From the NCBI RefSeq assembly GCF_000499845.2, contig NC_023759.2, positions 41,480,672-41,544,671 of the forward strand: 64,000 nucleotides of DNA. The letters run 5' to 3'. Made by a program: the position numbers and the translations under genes. This stretch comes from Phaseolus vulgaris. Lineage: Eukaryota; Streptophyta; Magnoliopsida; Fabales; Fabaceae. Shown piece after piece: positions 47,830 through 59,000 of this stretch (position 1 is its first letter; each line of letters opens with the position of its first letter). Below the pieces are notes generated by a model. It was not told the origin of the DNA. It saw nothing but the letters and a program-made list of their open reading frames with translations, and did not search any database.

Positions 47830-48147
47830 AGTTAAGCATCAGATGCTTGTCACCATAACTTCTGCATTACAATGGCCGATCTACCTTCTTAATGATCTTC
47901 ACATCAGTCTCAACTCTTCTTCTCCGAAGTGGGGATTGCAGACATGTGAAATGATGATTCTCTTGATTCTGAACAATTCTATAACGATGAACATGGTGAG
48001 GACCAGCAAGTTGAACAACATGCGCATTTGAGTATGCTTAAGCTGGCTGAATTAAAGGCACTTGCAAAGACTCGGACACTGTTAGTTTTCTTGCATTTAA
48101 AAAGGCAGACGGTGCTAATAGCAAACGAGAAAAAGGTTGTGAAATAA
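47830..48147 (+). pseudogene. host-gene fragment with a SAP/Rho-N-like motif
   Basis: From 47944 to the stop at 48147 one frame reads NDDSLDSEQFYNDEHGEDQ, then VEQHAHLSMLKLAELKALAK, then TRTLLVFLHLK. The acidic stretch followed by LKLAELKALAKTR resembles the Rho-N/SAP-like C-terminal motif of plant proteins of the BP-73/RHON1 type. The usual glycine-rich continuation is broken, and the next bases make better sense in another frame (HLKKADGANSKREKG). It looks like a captured or duplicated gene end, not a working gene. Confidence 0.4.
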
Positions 48148-48301
48148 CATGGGCCGAAAACATATGAATACACAGAAACGGGCCCAACAAGGCTAAAACT
48201 GATTTTGAGTTGGATTTTTAAAAAATGAATGAGTCTATTTGGAGAAAATGAGACGAAGAAAAATATAATATCATTGTATATGTCTATTATAATCTTTTTA
48301 T

Positions 48302-48540
48302 ATAATAGTTTCTAAATTGATATCTAATTAATTACAAAGGTTTTAACTATCAATTATTTAGATTCTAAATTTATTAGCAAAAACATTGGTAACTAATTAG
48401 ATACCAATTTAGAAACCATTTAACAATAATAAAAACTAATTTAAAAACCAATTTTTTTTTAGTTTTTAATTTAATCACTATAGTAACTAATTATTTTTTG
48501 TCTCTAAAATAAATTTTTATTTTATGATTTTATTGTAGTC
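48302..48540. mobile_element. truncated palindromic MITE (copy G)
   Basis: Starts inside the left arm (ATAGTTTCTAAATTGATATC) and follows the family to ATGATTTTATTGTAGT at the right end. The first ~130 bp are missing. Confidence 0.75.
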
Positions 48541-49139
48541 AAAATTTACATAAGATCAAATTACCTTAATTTACATAAGGTTAGAATAGTAATAATATAT
48601 AAAAATAATAATAAAGTTATAAATAATAATAGTAATTAAAATACACTTTTAAATAATAATAATAATACATTATAAAAAATAATAATAAAATAAATATAAA
48701 TATAAATAAAATATTTAATAATAATTAAAATAAATTTATTAAATAATAATATTAACAATAACAATAAAAATAAATTTTGATTTTATTTTAAGAGCATATT
48801 TCGTATATGTATTTATAATAAAAATAAAATTATTAAATAAAATAAAATTATGTTCTGTACATCAAAATTTATTTGAAGTTGAAATAAAAGTTTTTAAAAT
48901 TTATTGCATTCCTAACTTTAAAACTGAAAATTTTATTTTTATGATAATTTTTTATATGTTAAGTAATTTGTTTGAAAATAATTATTTAATGGTATTTTGA
49001 ATAAAAATTATAAAATTTTAATTAGTTCGGATTTATAAAAAAATATTTTATATTTTATTATTAAAATATTTTAAAGATAAGGGTAAATTTGTAAATTTAT
49101 ATTTTACAAATTTTAAAAAAATTAAAAATATCTTTTCAA
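48541..49139. other. AT-rich DNA with AAT/ATA-rich low complexity
   Basis: Many AATAATAAT-like blocks (48590-48770). No gene seen. Confidence 0.5.
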
Positions 49140-49440
49140 TCATCATATCACTCACAAACTTCAATAAACAAAAATTTCACAACCTCACTTTCTTTACATT
49201 TTTCTATCAAATCACTACAAATCCACTTACTGAAATCTCTTTCACAATTCAAATACAATCTAAGGGTGTGTTTGGATTAGGAAGGGAATGTGTGGGGGAT
49301 TTGAGGAATTGAATGTAAGAGGATGTGAGAGGAAAGTGAGAAGAAAGTGATGATGTTTGGATTAGAGTATGTTAGAGTAGATATGTGAAGAATGTTTAGG
49401 AGAGTTTTTAAGTGATGAGAGGGTTGTTAGAAAAATTTGA
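49140..49440. repeat. dispersed repeat with GTGTTTGGATTA (copy 2, two inverted arms)
   Basis: The right arm begins GGGTGTGTTTGGATTAGG at 49264. The left arm, read on the minus strand, carries GGATTTGTAGTGATTTGATA, AATGTAAAGAAAGTGAGG and GAGTGATATGATG, which match the element at 24998-25260. The two arms form a head-to-head pair. The class is unknown. Confidence 0.5.
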
Positions 49441-50815
49441 ATTTTTTTAAAGGTGTAAAATATTACCTTACAAATTTAACGAGTTTTTATTTTAAAATAA
49501 AAAACTTTCACATATTCATAAATTTAAAAATTATAATTAAAAAATAAATAGATATTAAATTTATTTTGTAAGATAAAAAAAAAATATTTTATTATTAAAT
49601 GTTATCAAATTTGTATATAATATAAAACAAACTCATTCTCCATTTATTTAAAATATTTTGTCGGGAGTTTTAAAAGTCGTATCTTATTCTTTTTTTATCA
49701 AAGCACATAAATTAAAGCAAAAGGATTATTTGACAATCTCAACGGATAATTTTTAGTTTTGAGTAGGTTTTTCTTTTTTTCTCAGATTTTTTTTTTCTTA
49801 TTTTTCTTGTTGAAAGCATATGTATTATTTGTATGTGATATCATATTTAAATATATTATAAGAAAATAATTTAATAAAAACTAATTTTAAAGATAAAAAA
49901 ATTATTAATTATTATATTGAATAAATTATATATATTTTTAGAAATTAAGAAGCTTTTATTTTAATTAAATAAATTTTAAATATAATTAGTTATTAAAATT
50001 TTAGTCATTAATTTTAAAATCTAATTTTTTTTTTCATATAAATTTGTGTGTGATGTGAATCTTGAACCACGTCATAATGCAAGATAATAAGATTATTTCT
50101 CCAACATGTTATTTTAATTGGTTCGAAAGAGTGTATCAAAAGAGTGTGTTATTAATAGTTTTGTAAAAATAATTGTTTAGGTAGTTCTGTGAATCTTCTT
50201 CATAACAAAAATAAATGACATCACGGACAAATCTTGAAAATGAGTTGAAGATCAATGACACCTTATTCATGACCATTTGGGTATTCATTGGCACCAGTTT
50301 CCATAAGATAATTTTTTTCAAAAATGCTAATAAAAGAAGTAAAAGATTTTTTGCATAAATTAAAAATATTGGTATAATTATTTATGTGATAAAATTCTCA
50401 ATTTTTTTTTGAATTTATGGTAAGTTAATTTAATTTATAAAAATTAATTATAAATTATTATTTAGAGGATTAATTTGAGATGATTTATGAGGATAATATA
50501 TATTTAACTTAGGTTATTTAAGATTATTTGTAGACAAATTTTGAAAAGTTAAAATATAACATGAAATGAAGAGAAGATGTGGAACTATGTATTGTCATTT
50601 TAATTACCCATTTAACCCTTTACAACGCATGTAATTACCAAACCAACAGATCCGTGAAGTGCAATTTACTGTAAAAAGAAAAAACTGACCCGTGAAGGCT
50701 GGTACCTTTAGTTATTTTTTAATATTTATTATTGTGAAATAATAAATAATATTATTTAATAAATAATAGTTTTAATTATTTTTTCTTAAATTTTTTTATT
50801 ATATATATAAATTTG
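49441..50815. other. AT-rich intergenic DNA
   Basis: No gene or element recognised. Confidence 0.4.
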
Positions 50816-50817
50816 AC

Positions 50818-51202
50818 GTTACATTAAAAATAGACGACCGATTTGTATTAATTTAATATATAATCCTATAATGATTAAATTAGATATTATTTAAAAATAA
50901 AAAGTTATTATTAGTATTTAATGTATTTTTTATTATTAATAAAATTTATAAATTAATTTATAGATTAGTAAACTTTCAGTTATTAACTTTATAATATAGA
51001 GTAGTTAGTGGACAACTAAAATATTAATAATATTTTAAAATTATTAAAAATTAGATATTAATTTAAAAATTAGTTAATAAATTTATTAATAATAAAATTA
51101 ATTTAAATATTAATAATTTTTAGTTTATAAAATATTATTTAATATGATAATTAATTATTTTATTTTTAAAATTAATTTTTATTTAATAATTTTTGTGTAG
51201 TG
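50818..51202. mobile_element. old palindromic MITE (copy H)
   Basis: Decayed family member ending TAATTTTTGTGTAGTG. Its right end lies only four bases before copy I begins. Confidence 0.6.
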
Positions 51203-51206
51203 AGAT

Positions 51207-51570
51207 CACTACAAGAAAATCATCCAATAGAAACCAATTTTTAGAGAAATAATTAGTTGTAATAGTAACTAAATTAGATATCATTTTATAAATAAAAAAA
51301 AAGTGATTTATATTATTGTTAAATAGTTTTTAAATTGGTATCTAATTAGCTACCAAAGTTTTGACTACCAATTATTTAGATTCTAAATTTGGTAGCAAAA
51401 ACTTTGATTGCTAATTAGATACCTGACTTAAAAACTATTTAATAATAATAAAAATTAATTTAAAATTCAAAAATTTATTTAGTACCTAAAATAGTCTTTA
51501 ATTTAATCACTATAACAACTAATTATTTTTTATCTCTAAAATTAGTTTCTATTTTATAATTTTTTTAGTG
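51207..51570. mobile_element. palindromic MITE (copy I), directly next to copy H
   Basis: Starts CACTACAAGAAAATCATCC and ends TATAATTTTTTTAGTG. It keeps the central ACTACCAATTATTTAGATTC and the mirrored arms. The spacing to copy H suggests insertion beside or into an existing copy. Confidence 0.8.
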
Positions 51571-53134
51571 ATCTATTATATTATTATATATTTTAACAGA
51601 TTTTTTTTTAAACATAACTAAAATGCATAAAATTTTGATTTGGATGTACAGTTTCAGTGAGTCATTATTAATTTCTTACATGTTGACATATAACAAAAGT
51701 TTATTTTCTATGAATTGTCTATAAAAAAATAATAAAACTTATAAAAAACAGATAAGATAGTTTTAACATAATGTTATATGTATATGCATCAACTATTGGA
51801 TTATTTATGATTACGATCAAAACTTGATTGGACTTCTGATATTTTTTGTTCAATAAGGCATCATTTAAGTAAAAGGAAACAAATAAAATTGACACCATTA
51901 ATACTCTGAAGTGAATTACTAGGTCACCAAGATGTGCAAATTTTGTTCCAAGAACTTTAAAGTTATTCAATGTGTTCAACCAATCCTTCCCTAATGTGGG
52001 GAAACAAAAATCTAATGGTTAAACACAATTTACACTAATGCAAAACTTTACTTTAAATTTAAATGCCACTGTAAAAGCTAAGGAAAAAAGAAAAAAGAAA
52101 AAAACTGTAGCATTATGTATATCGCTTTCATTAGAAATTAATGTGTCACTTTGCTTTGACAAGCACAATGTTTTCACAAATCTTAACCTTAGGAATATAT
52201 TCCATGTATTATTTGAAAATCTTTGAAAAACATGTTCAAGAAAAATCTCAGTTGAAAATCACAACAAACATATTCTTCTTTGCTTTTCTTTGATAAAAGA
52301 GAAACATCAAAATAATGAGTATGGATTTGCTTCATATGCACAAGCTTTGATCATTCAATTTGGATGGGAATTTACCTAAAGTATGGTCAATTAAAAATTA
52401 GAAATCTACTCATTCAATGCACTTAAACTAACTATACTTTACAAGCAATGAAGGCATTGATGCTAAAAGAAAAGCAAGATTTCCCACTAGTAAAAAGTTA
52501 GAATGACATTTTTAATATATTTTATTATTAATTAAAATCATAAAAATATAAGTCAGCTTTGTTAATTAAAAAGTAAAATATAATATTTCCATCCACAAAG
52601 TTTTTTCTAATAATTTATTGATAGTTGAGTTTGTTTAACTTGCTAAGACTTCATCTTAGTGATGTTTATTAAAATAATCATTCGTTAAGAGAGATAATAT
52701 CCATTTTATAGTTGTGTTTTATCAAACAAAAAACTTTTCTTGTAGGTGGAGTTTATTCTTAATATCTTGTGTCTAATAAATTAACTATTCATAGATTTTT
52801 TTTTTAATTTTTGACTTTGATGCATATAAATATAAATTTCCACTTATACAAGTTTTTTTTTTGAGGGATGGGAAGCCACTTAAACAAGTTTTAAAGCAGA
52901 GAAAAGTTGAATCCATTATCTTTATACATATCATTTTCATCTTTTCTTCTTCTTACCTACTTTCTTTCTTCAAAATCTTTTGGATACTTCTTGTTTCAAA
53001 ATATCTATGACATTTAAGGTTTTAAGTTTCAAAATTTTAAATTAAGCCACTACTTTTTCCTCTTCTAACTTTCTTCAACTTTATTTGGTTAAAAAAAATA
53101 AGAAATAGTTTATGTCTTATTTAATATTAGAAAA
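51571..53134. other. AT-rich intergenic DNA
   Basis: No gene recognised; only short frames. Confidence 0.4.
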
Positions 53135-53516
53135 CACTATCAGAAAATCATTGAATAAAAATCAATTTTAGAAACTAAAAATAATTAGTTGTTATATTAA
53201 TTAAATTAAAGAACATCTTACGGACTAAAAAAACATTGGTTTCTAAATTAATTTTTATTATTAATAAATAGTTTCTAAATTGGTATCTAGTAAGCTACCA
53301 AGGTTTTTGCTACCAAATTTAGAATCTAAATAATTGGTAATTAAAACTTTGATAGATAATTAGATACCAATTTAGAAATTATTTATCAATAATATTAACT
53401 AATTTAGAAATCAATAATTTTTTTAGTCTCATAAATAGTTTCTAATTTAGTCACTATAACAACTAATTATTTTTTGTCTCTAAAATTGATTTCTATTTAG
53501 TGATTTTCTTGCAGTG
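53135..53516. mobile_element. palindromic MITE (copy J) with AAA duplication
   Basis: Starts CACTATCAGAAAATCATTG and ends AGTGATTTTCTTGCAGTG. AAA flanks both sides (53132-53134 and 53517-53519). The arms are well preserved. Confidence 0.82.
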
Positions 53517-53699
53517 AAATTTTATTTTTTACTTTTTATGAAAAAATTTAAAAGCAATAAAAAAATATTTCCTAATCTAAATATCTCTTAAAAGAATATA
53601 TTTATCAATTCCCAAGGAGAAGAGGACGAAGTAAAAAAATAAAAATAAGGATTAAACATGTTTTTCGATCTTGTACTTTTACGCGAAATTGGTTTTACA

Positions 53700-53760
53700 T
53701 GACAAACTGATTATTTTTTGTTTCTAAAATTAGTTTTTATTTAATAATTTTCTTGTAGTA
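53700..53760. mobile_element. right-end fragment of the same MITE family
   Basis: ACTGATTATTTTTTGTTTC followed by AATAATTTTCTTGTAGTA matches only the last ~60 bp of the family. Confidence 0.65.
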
Positions 53761-54221
53761 TATGTATAAACACATCAATATTACAATAAATTTATGCAAA
53801 TTGGTTCAGAGTTCAACAAATTAGATGAAGTAGGACATCCCAATAGATAACCAAACCTAAAAATACAAAATAAAAGAATTGACAGTCTAATTTTATACCA
53901 GTCAAAATATGTCCTATACTCTAACAAAATCAAACCTTATCATAAACATCTTACCACCCTTCTTTCCTTGATTCTTGTTATTCTTCCTTTCCTAATACAA
54001 CTATTGGGAAAATCTTCATCAAGGCAAAGATAGTTCAGCTTTGGTTGTTAGGGGTTCTTGTTGTCCTATCATTGTTATTCATATGTTATATCATATAGTG
54101 TTCGTAGGTATGATGCCTTTATAATCCCAATCTTTCAAATGATGTAGCTCAAATGTATATTATTGTCTTGATCTTTCTAGTCTTCCATTGCCAATTCCAT
54201 TTCAGTGATGATTACAAGATG

Positions 54222-54640
54222 CACTACAAAAAAAATCAATAAATATCAACCAAATTTAGAGACAAAAAATAATTAATCATTATATTCACTATTAGTATCT
54301 AAAGTGATTTCTATTATTAATAAAAATTTATAAAATAATTTATAAATTAGTATCTAAATTAGCTACCTAGGTTATAGTTACTAGTATTTTATATTCTAAA
54401 TTGGTCTCTAAAAAACTAATAGAGACTAACTTAGAATATAAAGTAGTAATAGCTAAAATATTAGTAGTTAAGGGTTAGATACCAATTTATAAACTATTTT
54501 ATAAAATTTTATTAATAATAAAAACTAATTTAGATACCAACAATTTTTTTAGTTTATAAAATGGTCTCTAACTTACTCAAATAATAACTATTTGTTTTGG
54601 TCTCTAGAATTAGTTTTCTTTTAATGATTTTCATGTAGTG
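54222..54640. mobile_element. palindromic MITE (copy K)
   Basis: Starts CACTACAAAAAAAATCAATA and ends ATGATTTTCATGTAGTG. GATG lies on both sides (54218-54221 and 54641-54644), a duplication of 3-4 bp. Long mirrored arms, no coding capacity. Confidence 0.8.
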
Positions 54641-54938
54641 GATGACCATGACTACGAATATCTTTGTCTGACAAGTTAGCATGATGGTCTTTTCTCCTCT
54701 TTTATGTCATTTTATCCTTAACAACCTCATCTTTTGTATTAACACTTATTTCTATTGGAATAATGTGTTATAATGTTCTATTTTTTCATGCACTTGATGC
54801 ACCCAACAATGCTTTAACATTCCATTCTTTGTCTACTCTATCTTGATAGGATTGAATTAATTTGTCATCATAATTAGGTTCTTTATCATCTCTACCTTTG
54901 AGGTTTGATAAACTTGTTCCTACAAAAAAAGAAAAACA
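54641..54938. other. intergenic DNA, possible coding remnant on the minus strand
   Basis: A minus-strand stretch reads DDKLIQSYQDRVDKEWNVKA near 54800-54880. It looks protein-like but is not recognised. Confidence 0.3.
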
Positions 54939-55319
54939 TGTTGGAGATCTCACATCGACTAGAGATGAGAACAATTCATTGTATATAAGTGGGTGCAAAC
55001 CTCACCTCATTGAGTCGGTTTTATGGGGTTGAGTTAGGCTTAAAGTCCACTTCTTAATATGATATCAAATCCATTTCAAGCCTATCATAGCAAGTGTTTG
55101 TGTTGGGCCTATCGTGTCACCCGCTATTGGGCTGTTATCGGACCACCCATAATATGTTATCCCACACACGAGTTGTCACTCTCGGCATGAGGGGAGTGTG
55201 TTGGAGATTCCACATCGACTAGAGATGAGGACAATTCATTGTATATAAGTGGGTGCAAACCTCACCTCATTGAGCCGGTTTTATGGGGTTGAGTTAGGCT
55301 TAAAGTCCACTTTGTAATA
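54939..55319 (+). mobile_element. TRIM retroelement, second copy, 121-bp LTRs
   Basis: LTRs at 54939-55059 and 55199-55319 are both 121 bp and differ at a few sites. Each starts TGTTGGAGAT and ends CTTAATA or TTGTAATA. The primer site TGATATCAAATCC (from 55060) is a mutated form of TGGTATCAGAGCC. A purine tract, GAGGGGAGTG, precedes the second LTR. The flanks AAACA and AAACC agree in 4 of 5 bases. This is the same family as 28546-29012 in the opposite orientation, without the internal duplication. Confidence 0.9.
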
Positions 55320-55640
55320 AAACCAACTTTCAATTCCCAAGAGTTCCACCATTGTTGTTTTCCTAAACTTGTCTACCCACTTCCTTGTTCCTTGTGCTAC
55401 TATCATTATTGTCCCTTTTGAGTTCCTTTAAACAAGTGTAATATAGTTGTGAAATTGGACTTTGATCCTACTCTCATACTCCTTAGTTTATGATCATATT
55501 GGCCAAATATCCCACATTTAGTTATTTAGCACATGGTCTAAAATTACTCTCCATGCAAAAATAAAATAAAATTGTATGTTAATTTGACCATGTATACTTG
55601 AGTTTCACAATTCTTCCATACCCGCATATATTCTTTCTTC
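55320..55640. other. intergenic DNA
   Basis: Balanced composition but no recognised domain; possibly old retrotransposon sequence. Confidence 0.3.
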
Positions 55641-56098
55641 ATGTTTAGAGTTGTGCCATTAATTCTTGCATCAATATCCTCACTAGGAATATTTCTCACT
55701 CAAACGAATTCTTCCTCCACTCAAGATATCATTCCCACTTGTTTTGTTAATATCCTACTTCTTGAGTTTTATGTTTTTGGATTTTCTATTCCCATACATT
55801 TGAGGAAACCTTTGGGAGAATGATACTTTACCACATCACTTGTCTTCCCAAAACCTTATATTTTATCTTCATGTTTAGAGTTTTGCCCATGAATTCTTGC
55901 ATAAATGTACTCACTTGGGGTATTTCTCACTCAAACCAATTCTTCCTCCACTCAAGATATCATTATCACTTGTTTTGCCAATATCCTACTTCATCGAGTT
56001 TTATGTTTTTGGATTTTGTATTCCTACATATTAGAGGAAATCTTTGGGAGAATGATACTTCATCACATTACTTGTCTTCTCAAAACCTTATTATTTCC
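55641..56098. repeat. 230-bp tandem duplication
   Basis: Unit 1 (55641-55870) and unit 2 (55871-56098) share ATGTTTAGAGTT, TTCTTCCTCCACTCAAGATA, GAGTTTTATGTTTTTGGATT and TTTGGGAGAATGATACTT. Identity is around 90 percent by eye. Both read FLTQTNSSSTQDII in one plus-strand frame, but the flanking frames do not continue. Origin not recognised. Confidence 0.88.
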
Positions 56099-59000
56099 CC
56101 TCCTATACTCCAACCAATATTCTCCTTTTAAAAAAATCCCTTATAGTTCCCTCCCTATATAATATTTCAAATCTCTTTCGATCATCTTGATTACTTTTTT
56201 TATTTTACTCGTATTCATCATGTTTCTCCTATCCATTTTTTATTCAATTATATCTTCCAATAAACTCTTTAATTCATTTTCTAATCTCCATTTCCATTTA
56301 GTTACCAAACTCATACTAAATAGTTTTTAAATCTTTAACACCAAGACCATCTTCTTAATTTTAGCTTAAACATTTAAACATATTTATTATAAATTTTAAT
56401 AACACTATAAAGGAATCGACTGATATTACGTTCTTCTTTACTTCATCGTACTTTACACTTATGAAATTCAACCGTGAGGACTCCCATGTTTGGTCATCGA
56501 GCATAGTATCTTGGATAATATAGTTTTTAGTATAAAGTTCTCCTCCAAGTTTACGAGATGATGAAACTCATTTGAGTTTGATAATTTTAAAATTACATAT
56601 AATTTTTTCAAAATATCAGTAGAATAATACTTAAAATACGAATTTCGCAAAAGTAGTGGGGCAGGATATCTCTAAATCCTATACTAATACTTTCAACAAA
56701 CTAATCATTATTCCAATACCATAAAAATATATTTAAAAACTATAGAGAGTATAATGTTAAGGTAAAATGTCATGTAAATTTGAAATTTTTTAATAAAGTA
56801 AAACTATACTAAACACAAGAGAAGAACCTACGTATACTTTGAGAACCAAATGGAGCAGAAGAGAAGATTGTTAGGAATCTAAGCATGAGTTTGAGTTTCA
56901 CATTAAATAGAAATGAGAAAGTTCATAAACATATAAGGAAAAACCCACAAAGTCATTGTCTTTAGGATTTTGGTAAAAGGTGGTATCATAGTCTTTTATA
57001 TGGATTGACTTAATAGCTCATTAGTGTCAAAATCTTCTATGCATCCCCTCCAAATATTCAACAATGATATCTGATGCGATGATTTATCTTAGTGATGGAA
57101 TTAGAGAGTGAATGAAGAATCTTAAATTTATATAGTTTCTTTATATCAAAAGTTTTCCTAATAAATCTTTCAGACAAGCATATCTGATTAAGATAAACAA
57201 CCATACATATTCTAAAGGATATATTTTGAACTGAAAATACTTAATATTTTTAATTGTTGTACAAAGTATTGAATGTGAGTCATTTAAAGTAATATTAATT
57301 ATTAAAGAAACCAGATGCTAAAGATTCCGTACACCAGATATGAAAGAAAAAGGAAAACCAATTGATAAGCTTTTGGGGAGTGATGTTGCAATAGTTGAAG
57401 AGGTGAAGGAGGTGGCAAGAAGTCGAAGAATTCATTTAATTAGACAGCAATTAGAGTGCTTGTTGCTTGCTTATGGAACATGAATAAACCAGCTGTCTAT
57501 GATCTGTATTATTGTTCTGTGGGTACACAACAGCATGGCTAGCTGAGTCCTATTTGTAGTTAAGTCCCTGAATCCTTAGTACTATCACATAACTAAAATT
57601 GGGTCCACTCAAGCCCATTACCTTTTCTCATAAAACCCTTTCTCTGTCTCCAAATCAAATCAAACTGTTACCCATTACAATCTTCATTTACTTCACCTAA
57701 ATTATTTACAAAAAATTGGTACTAAACTTTATATGCAAAAATTCATGTCCTTAGGTTGAAATTGTACTTCAAGTTCCATCACTGGTACTGCCAAGTGCAG
57801 TGAAAACACGGTCTTCATTCTGTTCACTGTTATCTCAACTCACAACATCATGAAATCCTGCTTCCCCTCCAAATAATGAATGACCAAACACCCTGATTAC
57901 TTCAATTATGAATAATCAATGGTTTACCTACCATATTCTAACACCACTGTGACAAAAATATCAATAAACTGAACCCTTATTCATTGCCATCAAATTTACG
58001 AACCTTTCCTCCACCTGCTACGTACCAACTACACATATTCTGGATATGAAAACAATATCATATATATATCAATTTCTATGACAATATAAATGCGATAAAA
58101 TAATAATATTGTATCATGTTTATACTTATCGAACATCTAAAGTTGCGTATTGGAGTATAAATACTAGATAAATTTATGTTGTCACTTAGTCATATCTGTA
58201 CTATGTTGACATTAGTTTCATGTTGAATCCATACATATCCCATGTATGCGTCTCTCTTTACAATTAAACTGTCACTTATACTTTCACTCATAATGCACAT
58301 CGATATCCATTCTTCAATCCTCCATTGCTGCATCAGAAGCAGTGCCAAATTTCCAAAGGGACATAGGTTAGAGAATAGTGTTGGGGATTACATATCAATT
58401 ACTTAATTACGTGACTAATTGGAGGTAATTCATGGACTAGTTTTTCAATATTGACAATATGTAAAGTTAAATCTTACGATGATATTAAAGTTTATTAACT
58501 TCTTAAACCTATTTATAGTCATCGAGTTTTGTAAACTTTATATTTTAGATATTCAAATATTGACTTAAAAGAAGTGTGTTGATGCTTAGTTTATGGAGAC
58601 AATAACCTCCACACGAAGTAGATAATATTTTACCTTGATGCTTAGTTTTCATATATATAAGTAAGTGATGTGAGTAAATCATGTTGAGCTCTTATAAAGA
58701 CAGGAAACAAAGGAAATTGGAGATTCCAAACAGTGGATGAATGTGATGCCCTACATGTATAGGGCTTGAAATTCTGCTTTAGCAAACAATAATCTCGGCG
58801 CACACAAACACGAGAAGAGTGAAATTGACAAACATACATAGATGTTACTGTATAGTTTCTTAATATATAATTTTGTTTTTGCTGCAACCAAATTACTGCT
58901 ATATTTTCTCACAACTCATAACAGTAGATTCATGACAGAACAATGTCATCCAGCCTTGAAGTTTGACCACCAGAGAACTTCCTCCATTACTATAATGCTT

